Shown in pieces: positions 33,526 through 42,319 of a stretch of DNA of 64,000 bases. This DNA comes from Bacteroidota bacterium (GTDB lineage: Bacteria > Bacteroidota > Bacteroidia > Chitinophagales > Chitinophagaceae): positions 33,260 to 97,259 of the forward strand of contig JAFDXE010000015.1 of NCBI GenBank assembly GCA_018268085.1, in the 5' to 3' direction. A model generated the notes under the pieces. It was not told the origin of the DNA. It was given only the letters and a program-made list of their open reading frames with translations, and searched no databases. The position numbers and the translations under genes were made by a program. Each line of letters starts with the position of its first letter. Positions within the stretch are counted from its first letter, which is position 1.

Positions 33526-35805
33526 TTAGCTTTCCTGAACTTCCTGAGCATCCTGAGAATTAGTGTTTTGAGGATTGGAGGGCTGAGCATTGGGGTTTAT
33601 GTAGAGGTCCTGACCCTCCTTATCTAATATGCCTGCTTTTACAAAGTCGGTAATATAGCCCTGGGCGGTTTTATCGGGTATGTTCAATTGTACTGCTATT
33701 GATAAATAGCCCTGACGGTTGAATCGGTGTGGCAATGCTTCAAGGAATCGTTCCTTACGGTTCTTCGGTTTGGGTTTAACCGGTTCCTCAGGAAGATCAG
33801 AATACACTTTGGCAGCATGTTTTACCAGCAGCTTTACAATCTGGATGGTATTATTGAAATCGGCATCCTCACAAATAATCTGGCTGGAAACGTCACCCGT
33901 TTCCAGGATTCTCAGCACTGAGCAAACCATCATCATCCGAAAAGCTATGAGACCGGAGCGGCGAACGGTTCCGATATAATCAAGCCCTTTTAGACCGATA
34001 TACAGTGTCTGCATTTCGGCAAAGAACTTATTGAACTCCTTTTTCTGTGAATCGGTAAGCGTAAAAATGATTTCGCCATTGTTGTTGAGTGCCTGGTATA
34101 AAGTGTAAAACTCAGAAGCCAGGTCAGCAAAGTATTTATCAAGGCCCTGGTCGGTATTGCTTGCAAAAACATCTTTCCAAACCGGCTGAATGTTCATTAC
34201 ATAAAACATGAAGCGGCTGAATAAACCATTTTCTGCATTGGGAATTAAAGTGCCGATTTGTTTTGGCGTACCTGAAAGCAAGGCAGATAGACAAGGCCGT
34301 TCTATTTCAACCAATTCCCGGTCGGTTCTTCGGTAGTAGCTGATGGGCTCATGCTGAAAAGCATTCCGGAATCCATGACTGTAGTTGCCATAATCGCTTT
34401 TGAAGGACTGGGCCATCGTGTCACCCTCCGTTTCAAAAATCAATCCCCTGCCTCCACTGTCATTCAGTAATTGAAAGAAACCGGTGCTGCTATTGTTGGC
34501 CGGGATGAAAAGCATTTTCTCCGGAGGTTTGACAGGTTTTTCCATACTGGAGTCTTTGCCCTTGCTGGCATTATAATCTGCCATTTGAGCATCGTATTCC
34601 CCTTTTAACAGCGCAGCCTGTTCTCTCATTGCTTTATGAATTGGTGCAACCAATTGCCGACAATGAATCAGCCTTCCTTTACCAGCGGATGCCTGGGCGG
34701 TGATAAAGAGAAAGAGGTTGGCATTTACTTTTTTGTCGTCGTAGTACCCAATAAGTGTCGGCAAGCAGGAACTTAAAGCAACAATGGAACCGAGTAACAA
34801 AATGTCTCTCTCTTCCTTTGAAGTAGATACATTTATTATGCGTTGCAGGAAATCAGGAAGTAAAGGAAAGATTTCATCCGGCAGGGTAGGCGTTTCCTGA
34901 ATTGCTGCCTCGCTGTTCATAGTCGCTTCATTATGTTTTGCCGTTATGGGTTTTTGTGCAAACTCGGCGGCATGGTGTGTATATGCGCTATGGATGGTAG
35001 CTTTTATTTCTTTTTCCGCAAGATCGAAATGCTGCTGGCATAATACCAGTGTATCCAGCTCGGGAATCCCGGCACGGTTGCAATTTGATGCAAGCAAATA
35101 GATATAATTATTACGGTTTCCATTTGTGTATTCAGCTTTTTGATTGGTGAATGTGATTTGTTGTTGAAAGGGAAAGAGGTAGTCGTCTATTGCTACAGGT
35201 TCAACCGGCTGCGATTGTACAGGCAATTCGGTTGCTTTTGTAATTGGAAATTCGATCCCTGCTACCTGGAATTTTTTATTGCCAATATTTTTATACAACT
35301 GCGGATCGTAGCTGACAAAGCAAAGCCGGGTGATATCTTTACATTTCTCATCGGCTCTTAATCCTGTTGCTTTTTCGTAATACTCTCTAACCTGCCGGTA
35401 GGCTGTCTCGTGGTGATCGGCTCCAGTGTTTACTTCAACAAACACTTTCAAGCCATAACCGCTTGGGCTGGTGAAGCATAAAAATGTATACGGGATTTGT
35501 GCTATGACCTGGAATGCATCAGTAAGTTGTTGTGGACTTAGTTTATCAAAATCTAAGTGAACAAACCCACTGTATTGCTCCATATTGGCCAGCACTCTTT
35601 TTTCTTTAAAGGTTGCTGACGGTGTAAATGCCGGAAGCTGTTGTTTCCTTGCCTGAGCTTCTTCTGATTTGCCTTGTATAATCAGATCCCGGATTTCCTC
35701 CACCTGTGTTTTGTATTGGTCTGATGCCAGCCTGTTTGACAGGATGATCAGGGAAACATCTTCCACCGGGGTGCTGAAATTCTTAAATAGAGTTACTACT
35801 GCCAT
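33526..35805 (-). CDS. BT4734/VirE-N and DUF3987 primase-like mobile-element protein
   Basis: The 759-residue protein has an N-terminal BT4734/VirE-N domain (about 45-190, SGFVHLDFDKLSPQQL and TSPSGYGLKVFVEV), related to primase-polymerase folds. A DUF3987 domain follows (about 310-690, with a P-loop-like ITAQASAGKGRLIH). A small winged-helix end (RFNRQGYLSIAVQLNIPDKTAQ) closes the folded part, and the tail is Asn/Gln-rich. This architecture is standard in Bacteroidota integrative elements, where it is thought to act in element replication. It lies between the RM operon and the excisionase-like gene. Confidence 0.88.
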   Translation of the reverse strand: MAVVTLFKNFSTPVEDVSLIILSNRLASDQYKTQVEEIRDLIIQGKSEEAQARKQQLPAFTPSATFKEKRVLANMEQYSGFVHLDFDKLSPQQLTDAFQVIAQIPYTFLCFTSPSGYGLKVFVEVNTGADHHETAYRQVREYYEKATGLRADEKCKDITRLCFVSYDPQLYKNIGNKKFQVAGIEFPITKATELPVQSQPVEPVAIDDYLFPFQQQITFTNQKAEYTNGNRNNYIYLLASNCNRAGIPELDTLVLCQQHFDLAEKEIKATIHSAYTHHAAEFAQKPITAKHNEATMNSEAAIQETPTLPDEIFPLLPDFLQRIINVSTSKEERDILLLGSIVALSSCLPTLIGYYDDKKVNANLFLFITAQASAGKGRLIHCRQLVAPIHKAMREQAALLKGEYDAQMADYNASKGKDSSMEKPVKPPEKMLFIPANNSSTGFFQLLNDSGGRGLIFETEGDTMAQSFKSDYGNYSHGFRNAFQHEPISYYRRTDRELVEIERPCLSALLSGTPKQIGTLIPNAENGLFSRFMFYVMNIQPVWKDVFASNTDQGLDKYFADLASEFYTLYQALNNNGEIIFTLTDSQKKEFNKFFAEMQTLYIGLKGLDYIGTVRRSGLIAFRMMMVCSVLRILETGDVSSQIICEDADFNNTIQIVKLLVKHAAKVYSDLPEEPVKPKPKNRKERFLEALPHRFNRQGYLSIAVQLNIPDKTAQGYITDFVKAGILDKEGQDLYINPNAQPSNPQNTNSQDAQEVQES

Positions 35806-35835
35806 TCTTCAATTCTTTAATAGTTCTTAATAGGA

Positions 35836-36135
35836 TTAACTTCTGCGACTGCGGATAACGAGGTCGGCGGCATCTGTGGGGGCATCATCCGCAGATTGCC
35901 GGTTTCGCTGCAGCCAGGTATCGAGCTCATCCCGGCGGAAGTAGAGTTTTTTACCCTGTGGGCAGAAATGGGGAACCTGTTTTGTACTGGTAAGCTTGTA
36001 GAGATGAGAAGGACTTACATCAAGGTACTTACAAGCCTCATTGAAGTTGAGGGTTGTTTTTTGTAAAAGGTTTTGCTCATCCAGCTTGTTTGCTATTTCG
36101 GTGAGCTTGTCGAGGATTAAATTTTCGTTTGCCAT
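35836..36135 (-). CDS. Excisionase-like helix-turn-helix protein
   Basis: The 99-residue protein has a MerR/HTH_17-type DNA-binding core (FNEACKYLDVSPSHLYKLTS, then KLYFRRDELDTWLQRNR). Such proteins act as excisionases or as activators of element genes in Bacteroidota islands. It lies 30 nt upstream of the primase-like gene and one gene away from the integrase. Confidence 0.88.
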   Translation of the reverse strand: MANENLILDKLTEIANKLDEQNLLQKTTLNFNEACKYLDVSPSHLYKLTSTKQVPHFCPQGKKLYFRRDELDTWLQRNRQSADDAPTDAADLVIRSRRS

Positions 36136-36236
36136 TTGCTTAAATTTTTAATTTGAAAGCAAGTTGGCAAACCGGGGAGCGGAAAAGGTTCAGGTATTCA
36201 TACCTGAAGGTTCAGCCTGAATAAAGTGAATGTTTT

Positions 36237-37286
36237 TTATTGCAGTTGTTGGAAGATTTTGTCAATTTCTGCTTTTGCTTTGGGGTTGGAGGAGGCTGCT
36301 TTGGAGAGACTATTAGCGGTTAGCAGGGTTCCTTTCTTTGAATAAAAAGCCTGTGTATGTTCAATCTTGATAAATGTAAGATCATCAAAAAAGTAATGTT
36401 CCAGCTTTTCAATAATGTATCTGAAATTCTTGTTGTCACAGTCCAGGTAAATTTTCACTTTGCCAGTTTTTATATCCTTAGATTGTAACAATTGAATAAG
36501 CATATCCGCCGGTGACAATTCTTCCTTCAATAATTCCACTCTTGCACACAAGGCATTTATGACAGATTTTAATTTATCGGGCTTGCCAGTGAAACCGAAG
36601 TTTAGTCGTTTATGCTTCTCTTCTTTCAAATTGATTGTTTCATGATCTTCCCTGTAGATAGGGTGAACATCAGCTTTAGTTTCATTCAGTTCCATCAGGT
36701 AGAAGTCTTCCAATTCAAAAAGGGGCTCTATAGACTTTTCATATACCCACTGAATGCTGAAATACAGGGCAATCAATTTGTATTTCAAACAGAACAAAAC
36801 AAAGGTTGTCAGATCATCAATTTTGCCATCATTGTAGGAAAGTTTACGGGCTTTAATTTCTTTGCTGGCCGTTAACACATAATGTTTGAGATTACGCAAT
36901 GCATTGGTGGCATGATAGCTCAACAGGTCTGAATCTTCTTTATACTTTTCATAAACTGTAAGCATGGAATTGTAAATGCGGAGAGATTCGGCATCAATCA
37001 GTGTTGAATAAAATTTGGTAGCTGTATCGGTATAATCGGGTAAAGCAGTTGAGTAATTGAGAGGCTTAAGTTTTGCAGTGGTTGATTTTTGTTTTTTGAG
37101 CCATTCAAGCAAAGTTGTTTTATTAGTAAGCAATTTGCTTTCTTGTTCTGCAAGCTCCTGCTGTGTTTCCGGTGATATTTTTGCTGCCTCTTTAAGACAT
37201 TCGTTCATTGGACGTATATCAGCCGTTTTGATCAACCAGGGCATCAGGCTGTCAAACAGCATATGATTGAATATTTTCATTTCCAT
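36237..37286 (-). CDS. Hypothetical protein beside the integrase, RteC-like in layout
   Basis: The 349-residue soluble, largely helical protein has many Lys, Leu and Glu residues. I cannot name a domain with confidence. Size and position (between integrase and excisionase) recall RteC-type regulators of Bacteroidota conjugative elements, but no signature proves it. It begins 7 nt after the integrase stop, so the two are probably cotranscribed. It is separated from the excisionase-like gene by a 101-bp gap. Confidence 0.7.
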   Translation of the reverse strand: MEMKIFNHMLFDSLMPWLIKTADIRPMNECLKEAAKISPETQQELAEQESKLLTNKTTLLEWLKKQKSTTAKLKPLNYSTALPDYTDTATKFYSTLIDAESLRIYNSMLTVYEKYKEDSDLLSYHATNALRNLKHYVLTASKEIKARKLSYNDGKIDDLTTFVLFCLKYKLIALYFSIQWVYEKSIEPLFELEDFYLMELNETKADVHPIYREDHETINLKEEKHKRLNFGFTGKPDKLKSVINALCARVELLKEELSPADMLIQLLQSKDIKTGKVKIYLDCDNKNFRYIIEKLEHYFFDDLTFIKIEHTQAFYSKKGTLLTANSLSKAASSNPKAKAEIDKIFQQLQ

Positions 37287-37293
37287 AGAGCAG

Positions 37294-38517
37294 CTATTTA
37301 AGGTCTGTTAGCAGGTTCGCATATTGCAGCTTTACATCATCTGTAAAGCTATCTAAATAATTCTCAGTTGTAATCAATGAGCTATGCCCCAGTGATTCTT
37401 TGATAAACTCAGTGGGAATACCTTTACGTTTAAGTACAGTTGAAAAGGAATGCCGGGCTGTATAGGTCCCGATCTTCTGCTCTATTTTAAGTTCCTTTCT
37501 GATAGTTTCCATTTTGTTATTTACCCATTTAATAAACCGCTGACAGCGGTGTTTTGTGGTAAGTGGTGTTAATCCATCTTCCAGTATGGGAAACAAAAAA
37601 GGATTAGCCGGATCAGTATTTTTTTGACACTTAATAATTTCCAATGCCCTGGCATTAAGGCCAACCCGGATAGGGCGGAGGTCTTTCTTTTTGGTGCGTT
37701 TGGTTTTTGCCCTGATGAAGTGTAAATAGTTGCCGCTGATATTTTCGGGTTTCAATTCTATAATATCTGCAAAGTTCATCCCATTACAGAGATAAGAGAA
37801 TAACCAAAAATCAATTGCCTTTTGCTTATCTGCTGTATCAGGCTTGTAAGAAAGCAGCTTGTTCAAGTCAGCTTCGCTTAATGCTTTTTTGATATTACGG
37901 CCTGCCGGGATCTGGTATTTTTTGAATGGGTATTTATCAGATGAAATTACATTGGCATCAATTGCCTGGTTAATGATGGCCCGGAGCTGGCGCATGTAAA
38001 TACCAACTGTACTGACAGACTTACCGTCTTTTAATAAATGGGTTTCGTAATCCTGTAACAGTGCAGGAGTAATATCATGCAGGCTTAAGTTTTTACGAAA
38101 ACCGGTGATTGAATTAAGAGTAGTATTATAAGAAATGGCTGTACCAATTTGTCCGGAATGTTTTAGGTGCTGAATGTATTTATCAAACCAGTATTTGAGA
38201 ACATTGCTATGCTTAGCTGCTTCTTTGTCAAAATAGGCTTCTTCAAAAGCAACGAATGAAAAGGGCACCAGCTTCTTGATTATATCCTCAGCCTTATCAG
38301 TAATATTATTCAAACCCTTTTTGATTTTCTTGAGTTCATCATCCCTGAGATTAGAACTGTTTATCTTTTCCCACTCTCTTTCAGTAGCATGATACTTTGT
38401 TCTGTATCGCTTTTTTAATGGTCGTTGATAAATGTTGAGTTTGATTAAACACCTGCCTTCAGCATTAGGGCGGGATGCATCGAGAAAGAAGCTAACGGTT
38501 ACTTTTTCCTGTTCCAT
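37294..38517 (-). CDS. int: Tyrosine recombinase (island integrase)
   Basis: The 407-residue protein has an N-terminal Arm-DNA-binding region (about 1-90), a SAM-like core-binding domain (about 100-200) and a catalytic domain. TARHSFSTVLKRKG carries the HxxR-type box, LGHSSLITTENYL carries the second His and the nucleophilic Tyr, and CNGMNFADIIELK stands where the first catalytic Arg normally lies. In this Bacteroidota subgroup an Asn is often seen at that place, so activity is not excluded. The gene points away from the attachment site in the tRNA fragment 163 nt upstream. Confidence 0.93.
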   Translation of the reverse strand: MEQEKVTVSFFLDASRPNAEGRCLIKLNIYQRPLKKRYRTKYHATEREWEKINSSNLRDDELKKIKKGLNNITDKAEDIIKKLVPFSFVAFEEAYFDKEAAKHSNVLKYWFDKYIQHLKHSGQIGTAISYNTTLNSITGFRKNLSLHDITPALLQDYETHLLKDGKSVSTVGIYMRQLRAIINQAIDANVISSDKYPFKKYQIPAGRNIKKALSEADLNKLLSYKPDTADKQKAIDFWLFSYLCNGMNFADIIELKPENISGNYLHFIRAKTKRTKKKDLRPIRVGLNARALEIIKCQKNTDPANPFLFPILEDGLTPLTTKHRCQRFIKWVNNKMETIRKELKIEQKIGTYTARHSFSTVLKRKGIPTEFIKESLGHSSLITTENYLDSFTDDVKLQYANLLTDLK

Positions 38518-38679
38518 ATTTGTACCTTTAATTGCAATGTGACCTCAAATGTGACCTCAAAGATACTAATAATTACTAAATATTGTAGTAATAAGAGAAA
38601 ATAAAAGAAAATTATTTACTGATATTCAATAGATTATGAAGAAAATAGAAAACAAAGGAAAAGAAGAAAGGGTGGTTTT

Positions 38680-38726
38680 TCTGACTGTTAATCAGAGGGT
38701 CGCTGGTTCAAGTCCAGCAGGGGGAG
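38680..38726 (+). tRNA. tRNA-Asn(GUU) 3' fragment, island attachment site
   Basis: It starts at the anticodon arm: stem TCTGA/TCAGA (38680-38684, 38692-38696) with loop CTGTTAA (anticodon GTT at 38687-38689). A T-arm follows (GCTGG-TTCAAGT-CCAGC, 38702-38718), then the acceptor strand AGGGGGA and discriminator G. The D-arm and 5' acceptor strand are absent; instead the upstream sequence is unrelated AT-rich DNA next to the integrase. This is the classic scar of integration into the 3' half of a tRNA gene, with the intact copy expected at the other border. Confidence 0.85.
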
Positions 38727-38736
38727 CAACAAGATC

Positions 38737-38771
38737 AAGGGTTTCAGCCGTTAAGGTTTGAAACCCTTTTT
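38737..38771 (+). terminator. Terminator after the tRNA-Asn fragment
   Basis: A perfect 10-bp stem (AAGGGTTTCA, 38737-38746, with TGAAACCCTT, 38759-38768) is followed by T residues. It is the original terminator of the tRNA gene and marks the return to chromosomal sequence. Confidence 0.85.
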
Positions 38772-39262
38772 CATTTTCCAGTAATTTCCACGCTCTTACT
38801 ACCGGTGTTAGCCGGGACAAAGAATGGGTAAGATTTCTTTTATGTATTCATCCAATAAGATTTTATGTAATTGTTCCTGGTTTGTAAGCTCATTTTAAGT
38901 TTGAAAACCTCTCAGGGTTGGCTAATATTTGGCGAACCGGGAATAACGACCTTTTATGTAAACTAAAAGCTGGTATTAATAATTCATAAATTCTTGTTTG
39001 GATAACAAGTATGGAATTCTATTGCTAAGATTTTAGCATCATAAATAAGGCATGAAATACCAAACAACTTCAGCGCTTCGTAGTAATTAATGTATCAAAT
39101 GTGATAATCAAGCTAATGAGGAATTAATGCAGCATTGTTTCACTGAAAAGAATACAGTTGTGCGATCACAGATTTTTTCATTCAAATAATCTTTCGCAGT
39201 ACTATTAACCATTTCATCACTGCAAAACGTAACAATTAACCAATTGGCATCGTCACCAATAG
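38772..39262. other. Gene-free chromosomal spacer
   Basis: This AT-rich stretch of about 490 bp has no credible reading frame. Small inverted repeats such as GCTAA/TTAGC near 39021-39034 are visible, but nothing I can assign. Part of it may be a decayed gene. Confidence 0.4.
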
Positions 39263-39760
39263 TTATTGTACACATTCATACTGATATCTTAAAGTGGAAG
39301 GAGCTATGCCAAAATCTGCCGGCACTTCTATCTTAAAGTAATGTTCCAATGCTACCCGCATGAGCGCCATGTGATGAATGATGTGTTCTATATTATAAAT
39401 AAGTTCACGCTGGTAACTGGTAACTGTAACCACAGCCTCATTATCATTTATATTATAGTTGGTACGGAGTTGGATTTTTTTGTCGGCTACAGGCAAAGTG
39501 TCAATGATCTGCTGAATGACGATATGCATTGCTTCCACATCTGCTTCAAGTGTTATATCGCGTTTTCTTACATCATAATTAATACATTCGAGCTGGTATC
39601 CTTTCAGCATTTCCTGAACAAATTCTATGATATGCCTGGTATGACTTCCAACTGATGCGCTGCCAAGGAGCGGAATTTTTTGTGCATACGCTTCATTGCT
39701 TAGCTTAGCCGTAACATCTATCAACTGTTGCAGCAGTTGTTTACATTGCTGTACGATCAT
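39263..39760 (-). CDS. DinB-like four-helix protein
   Basis: The 165-residue protein is all-helical with the His pattern of the DinB/YfiT superfamily: GSHTRHIIEF near residue 55 and NIEHIIHHMALMR near residue 125. These would bind one metal. Members include bacillithiol- and mycothiol-dependent transferases; the substrate here is unknown. The start overlaps the DoxX-like gene stop (ATGA), so the two form an operon. Confidence 0.8.
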   Translation of the reverse strand: MIVQQCKQLLQQLIDVTAKLSNEAYAQKIPLLGSASVGSHTRHIIEFVQEMLKGYQLECINYDVRKRDITLEADVEAMHIVIQQIIDTLPVADKKIQLRTNYNINDNEAVVTVTSYQRELIYNIEHIIHHMALMRVALEHYFKIEVPADFGIAPSTLRYQYECVQ

Positions 39761-40152
39761 CCGTTAACTTTCAATTTTAACAATGAGAATAATTGATTCC
39801 TAAAAAGATAAACAAGTAATAAGCAACATACAAAAGTTACCAACGCATAAATGAACAATACCGGATCTCCACCATAATTGATGCCTACTTCTTTTACGCC
39901 AAGATGTGCAGCAAGGGCACCACACATTAATCCAACACCCAATACCGCACCATATACTGTTGTTCGTGGAATTAGTAATAATATACTTGCGATCAATTCA
40001 AATACGCCTGTTCCAATTCGTCCCCATGGTTCAACGCCAAGAATGGTAAATAGTTTTACTGATTCAGGATGAGCAGAAAATTTAAAGTACAATGTCTGAA
40101 GCATAATTACTGCCGGGATAATACGAACTACCCAAATAAAATACTTATTCAT
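39757..40152 (-). CDS. DoxX-family membrane protein
   Basis: The 131-residue protein has four hydrophobic helices: around residues 5-20, 45-65, 70-85 and 100-120. The motif FKFSAHPESVKLFTILGVEPWGRIGTG is typical of DoxX-like proteins of Bacteroidota. The role may be in quinone or redox balance, but this is not established. It is translationally coupled to the DinB-like gene. Confidence 0.78.
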   Translation of the reverse strand: MNKYFIWVVRIIPAVIMLQTLYFKFSAHPESVKLFTILGVEPWGRIGTGVFELIASILLLIPRTTVYGAVLGVGLMCGALAAHLGVKEVGINYGGDPVLFIYALVTFVCCLLLVYLFRNQLFSLLKLKVNG

Positions 40153-40279
40153 ATAACGCTGGTTTTAGTATCTGACGAAAGCCATACAAAACCCTTACAC
40201 GTCGAAGAAAATATTTTTCCCCGTTACGCTAACCGGTAATTCACTATGTAAAAGGTTGTACATAATTTCTGTACAATGT

Positions 40280-40741
40280 TTATCTGACAATATTTTTCCA
40301 GTTAGTATCGGCCTTTGCCTTTAAATTACGTTCGTCTTTATTCCATTTGGTAAGCGTGTTATTCGTCCATGAATGATAAAAAAGGTAGAGCTTTCCATCA
40401 ACTACTTTAAATGTTTCCGGGTCTATTTCTACTTTCTGTCCCGAATAGCCCATTGCATAAGCACACCATCCGCCATATTGCGGTTCATAGTTGCGCCAGT
40501 TTTTTAAAAACAAATCTTTGTTTGCCTGGCTGCTGAAATAGTACAATACACCTTCAGCAGTAACGCTGAATTTTTTATCGCCTTCCACCGCCTTGTTCTG
40601 TGTAAAATAAGATACCACGTCATAACCAGACACTGCCACTGTTTTACTATTGATGTTAAAATGTTTTGTACGCAAAGATTCCTGGCTATAAGCATGACAT
40701 AAAAAGAAAGAAAAAATAAAAAGGATGAAAAGCTTGTTCAT
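40280..40741 (-). CDS. Secreted YHS-domain protein
   Basis: The 153-residue protein has a clear signal peptide (MNKLFILFIFSFFLCHAYSQ). A YHS domain follows: VAVSGYDVVSYFTQNKAVEG, a YYFSSQANKDLFLKN strand-helix and YGGWCAYAMGYSG with the conserved Cys. YHS domains are linked to metal handling. It lies near genes for NO and copper metabolism, which may or may not be meaningful. It is preceded by a 205-bp spacer with no recognised signal. Confidence 0.85.
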   Translation of the reverse strand: MNKLFILFIFSFFLCHAYSQESLRTKHFNINSKTVAVSGYDVVSYFTQNKAVEGDKKFSVTAEGVLYYFSSQANKDLFLKNWRNYEPQYGGWCAYAMGYSGQKVEIDPETFKVVDGKLYLFYHSWTNNTLTKWNKDERNLKAKADTNWKNIVR

Positions 40742-40946
40742 GTTTTTTAATTTGAATGATTGCCGTTTACTTTTATTATTTACTCAACCTACAATTTAAC
40801 AACCGGCATCTCCCGTTACATGCCACTCATCAGCGGCAATGAATGCTCTTTTGTTTTTCCTGGTTAAAAAATAATAGATTGTATGTAAGCAGACGCAGAA
40901 ACTTTAAAAACTTACAGTTAAACTTAAAAAAAATGAAAAAAATAAT

Positions 40947-41210
40947 TTATGGATTCAATTTCTTCTTAATTGAATCTTTTTCTTCAGGAGAAAGGGTGAA
41001 AGAGGGTTGATGAGAAAGGTCATTTGTATGCTGCTCAATCACTGCATCCAGCTTTTTGGCATCAGCAAGAAATTTTTTACAGAGCTTACAAAAAACAAGA
41101 TGATACTTTAATTTGATCCACTTAACAGGCCCTATATATTCATGTTGATTGCGCACACCGTTCTGCTGCGCCTCGAGGCAATTGTATTTTATCGCTTTTA
41201 ACCAACGCAT
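40947..41210 (-). CDS. Small anti-sigma-like zinc protein
   Basis: I start it at the Met of MRWLKAIKYNCLEAQQN, 8 nt after the sigma factor stop, giving 87 residues; an upstream Met would overlap the sigma gene. The pattern of Cys in NCLEA, His in KYHLVFCKLCKKF and the CxxC pair fits the small zinc-binding anti-sigma proteins next to ECF sigma genes in Bacteroidota. It is soluble, so it would sense a cytoplasmic signal. Confidence 0.7.
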   Translation of the reverse strand: MRWLKAIKYNCLEAQQNGVRNQHEYIGPVKWIKLKYHLVFCKLCKKFLADAKKLDAVIEQHTNDLSHQPSFTLSPEEKDSIKKKLNP

Positions 41211-41218
41211 ATCATGTA

Positions 41219-41794
41219 TTAAATCCCCCCTGTTTTTTTTATGCAAACCTGGAGCAGGGCTTTAACCCTATGTAACATAACCCAGTAATTGGACTTAGTG
41301 ATACAAAAATCCTTACAAATCTCATCAGCTTTTTTTTCATCGAAATATTTTGCCCAGAATATCATGCGTAATTTTTCCGGCATTTTATGGAGGCAGTAAT
41401 GAATAACTTTCCGGGCTTCGGTTTGATTCAGCATTTTATCTGCACTATCCTGTGCCATCCAGAATGTTGCATTTGTATGTCCATAGCTATCGGCCATTGT
41501 ATCATAATATTGTTCTGCAAAATTCCTGTTTCCATCTTCAAGGTATTTATCTAACGACTCCAGGTTTTTAGCAGCACGAAAGTAATCGGTGATCTTATTT
41601 TTTAAAATAACAGTTAACCATGTTTTCTCGCTCGCATCTCCCCGGAAATTATCTTTTGCTGAAAATGCAGATAAAAAAGTTTCCTGTACAATATCCTTTG
41701 CCTGAACAGGATCATTGAGTTTATACATTGCAATTGAATAAAGAAAATCGGCGTAATTGTCAACCCAGCTTGCCGGATTTAATTCAGATTTCAT
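41219..41794 (-). CDS. ECF-type RNA polymerase sigma factor
   Basis: The 191-residue sigma-70 family protein has region 2 at about 15-85 (DFLYSIAMYKLNDPVQAKDIVQE, in two parts) and region 4 at about 130-185 (LHKMPEKLRMIFWAKYFDEK, and a helix-turn-helix around EICKDFCITKSNYWVMLHR). The linker between them (AEQYYDTMADSYGHTNATFW) is long but within the family range. It is paired with the small zinc protein downstream. The regulon is unknown; proximity to NO-stress genes suggests redox stress. Confidence 0.9.
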   Translation of the reverse strand: MKSELNPASWVDNYADFLYSIAMYKLNDPVQAKDIVQETFLSAFSAKDNFRGDASEKTWLTVILKNKITDYFRAAKNLESLDKYLEDGNRNFAEQYYDTMADSYGHTNATFWMAQDSADKMLNQTEARKVIHYCLHKMPEKLRMIFWAKYFDEKKADEICKDFCITKSNYWVMLHRVKALLQVCIKKTGGI

Positions 41795-42239
41795 CTACCA
41801 TCAAAACTTAAAATTATTCCAAAATTCAAACCCGTAACAAGATACGTGGTTTTATAGATTTTGGTTTGAATACACTCTAATAACATTGTCTTACTTGTGC
41901 AATGGCTGAAAACATCATATCCTGATTTTAAATAGAGTTTGTGCTGAAAGGTGTTTTCCTTCATTCTACTTTGTTACCCGTTTTTTAATGAGGCTAAGTG
42001 TCTTTCCGGGGAGGGATTTGAATAGGTTAAATATAATCACAGCCTGTTGCTTCCGGCATCAATGAACCATCACCGGCCATTTGCTTCTACACAGGAATAT
42101 GCTTCATAGCTAAACTAATGTTTGAACAAATGTTTGAGTTAACCTGGCTTATTTTATCTGCTGTAATATTTCAGTATTGCAGGTAAGCATGCTTCAAAAG
42201 ATAAAGCTGCCCGTTAATATTTTTTATACAGTTTAATAA
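41795..42239. other. Gene-free spacer between sigma factor and RIC genes
   Basis: The sequence is AT-rich with no supported reading frame. Short direct repeats (ATGTTTGA and AATGTTTGAG near 42120-42140) are seen. The sigma factor promoter must lie at its left end, but no clean consensus was found. Confidence 0.4.
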
Positions 42240-42268
42240 AAAGAGCAGCACAGTAAAGGCCGCTCTTT
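42240..42268 (-). terminator. Probable terminator after the RIC gene
   Basis: AAAGAGC (42240-42246) pairs with GCTCTTT (42262-42268). T-runs lie on both sides, so it could work in both directions. The minus-strand reading follows the RIC stop by about 50 nt. Confidence 0.55.
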
Positions 42269-42319
42269 GTTTTTACTCAGGAAATTTGTTTTCTATTAGT
42301 CGTTACAAATAAAATTCGT

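Larger units (their letters stand above)
1..38728. mobile_element. Right part of an integrated genomic island (left end outside window)
   Basis: The right border is a tRNA-Asn 3' fragment at 38680-38726 directly beside a tyrosine integrase gene (37294-38517). Next to the integrase are an excisionase-like helix-turn-helix gene and a BT4734/DUF3987 primase-like gene, the usual integration and replication set of Bacteroidota islands. The cargo is almost entirely defence-type genes: type I restriction-modification, Argonaute, a retron-like cassette and several helicases. I see no intact tRNA-Asn and no second tRNA fragment between position 1 and the integrase, so the other end lies to the left of the window. 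No conjugation (tra) genes are visible here. Everything right of 38.73 kb looks like ordinary chromosome. Confidence 0.75.

Noticed and set aside
38641..38726. Complete tRNA gene
   Set aside because: No 5' acceptor strand or D-arm is found upstream of the anticodon arm.
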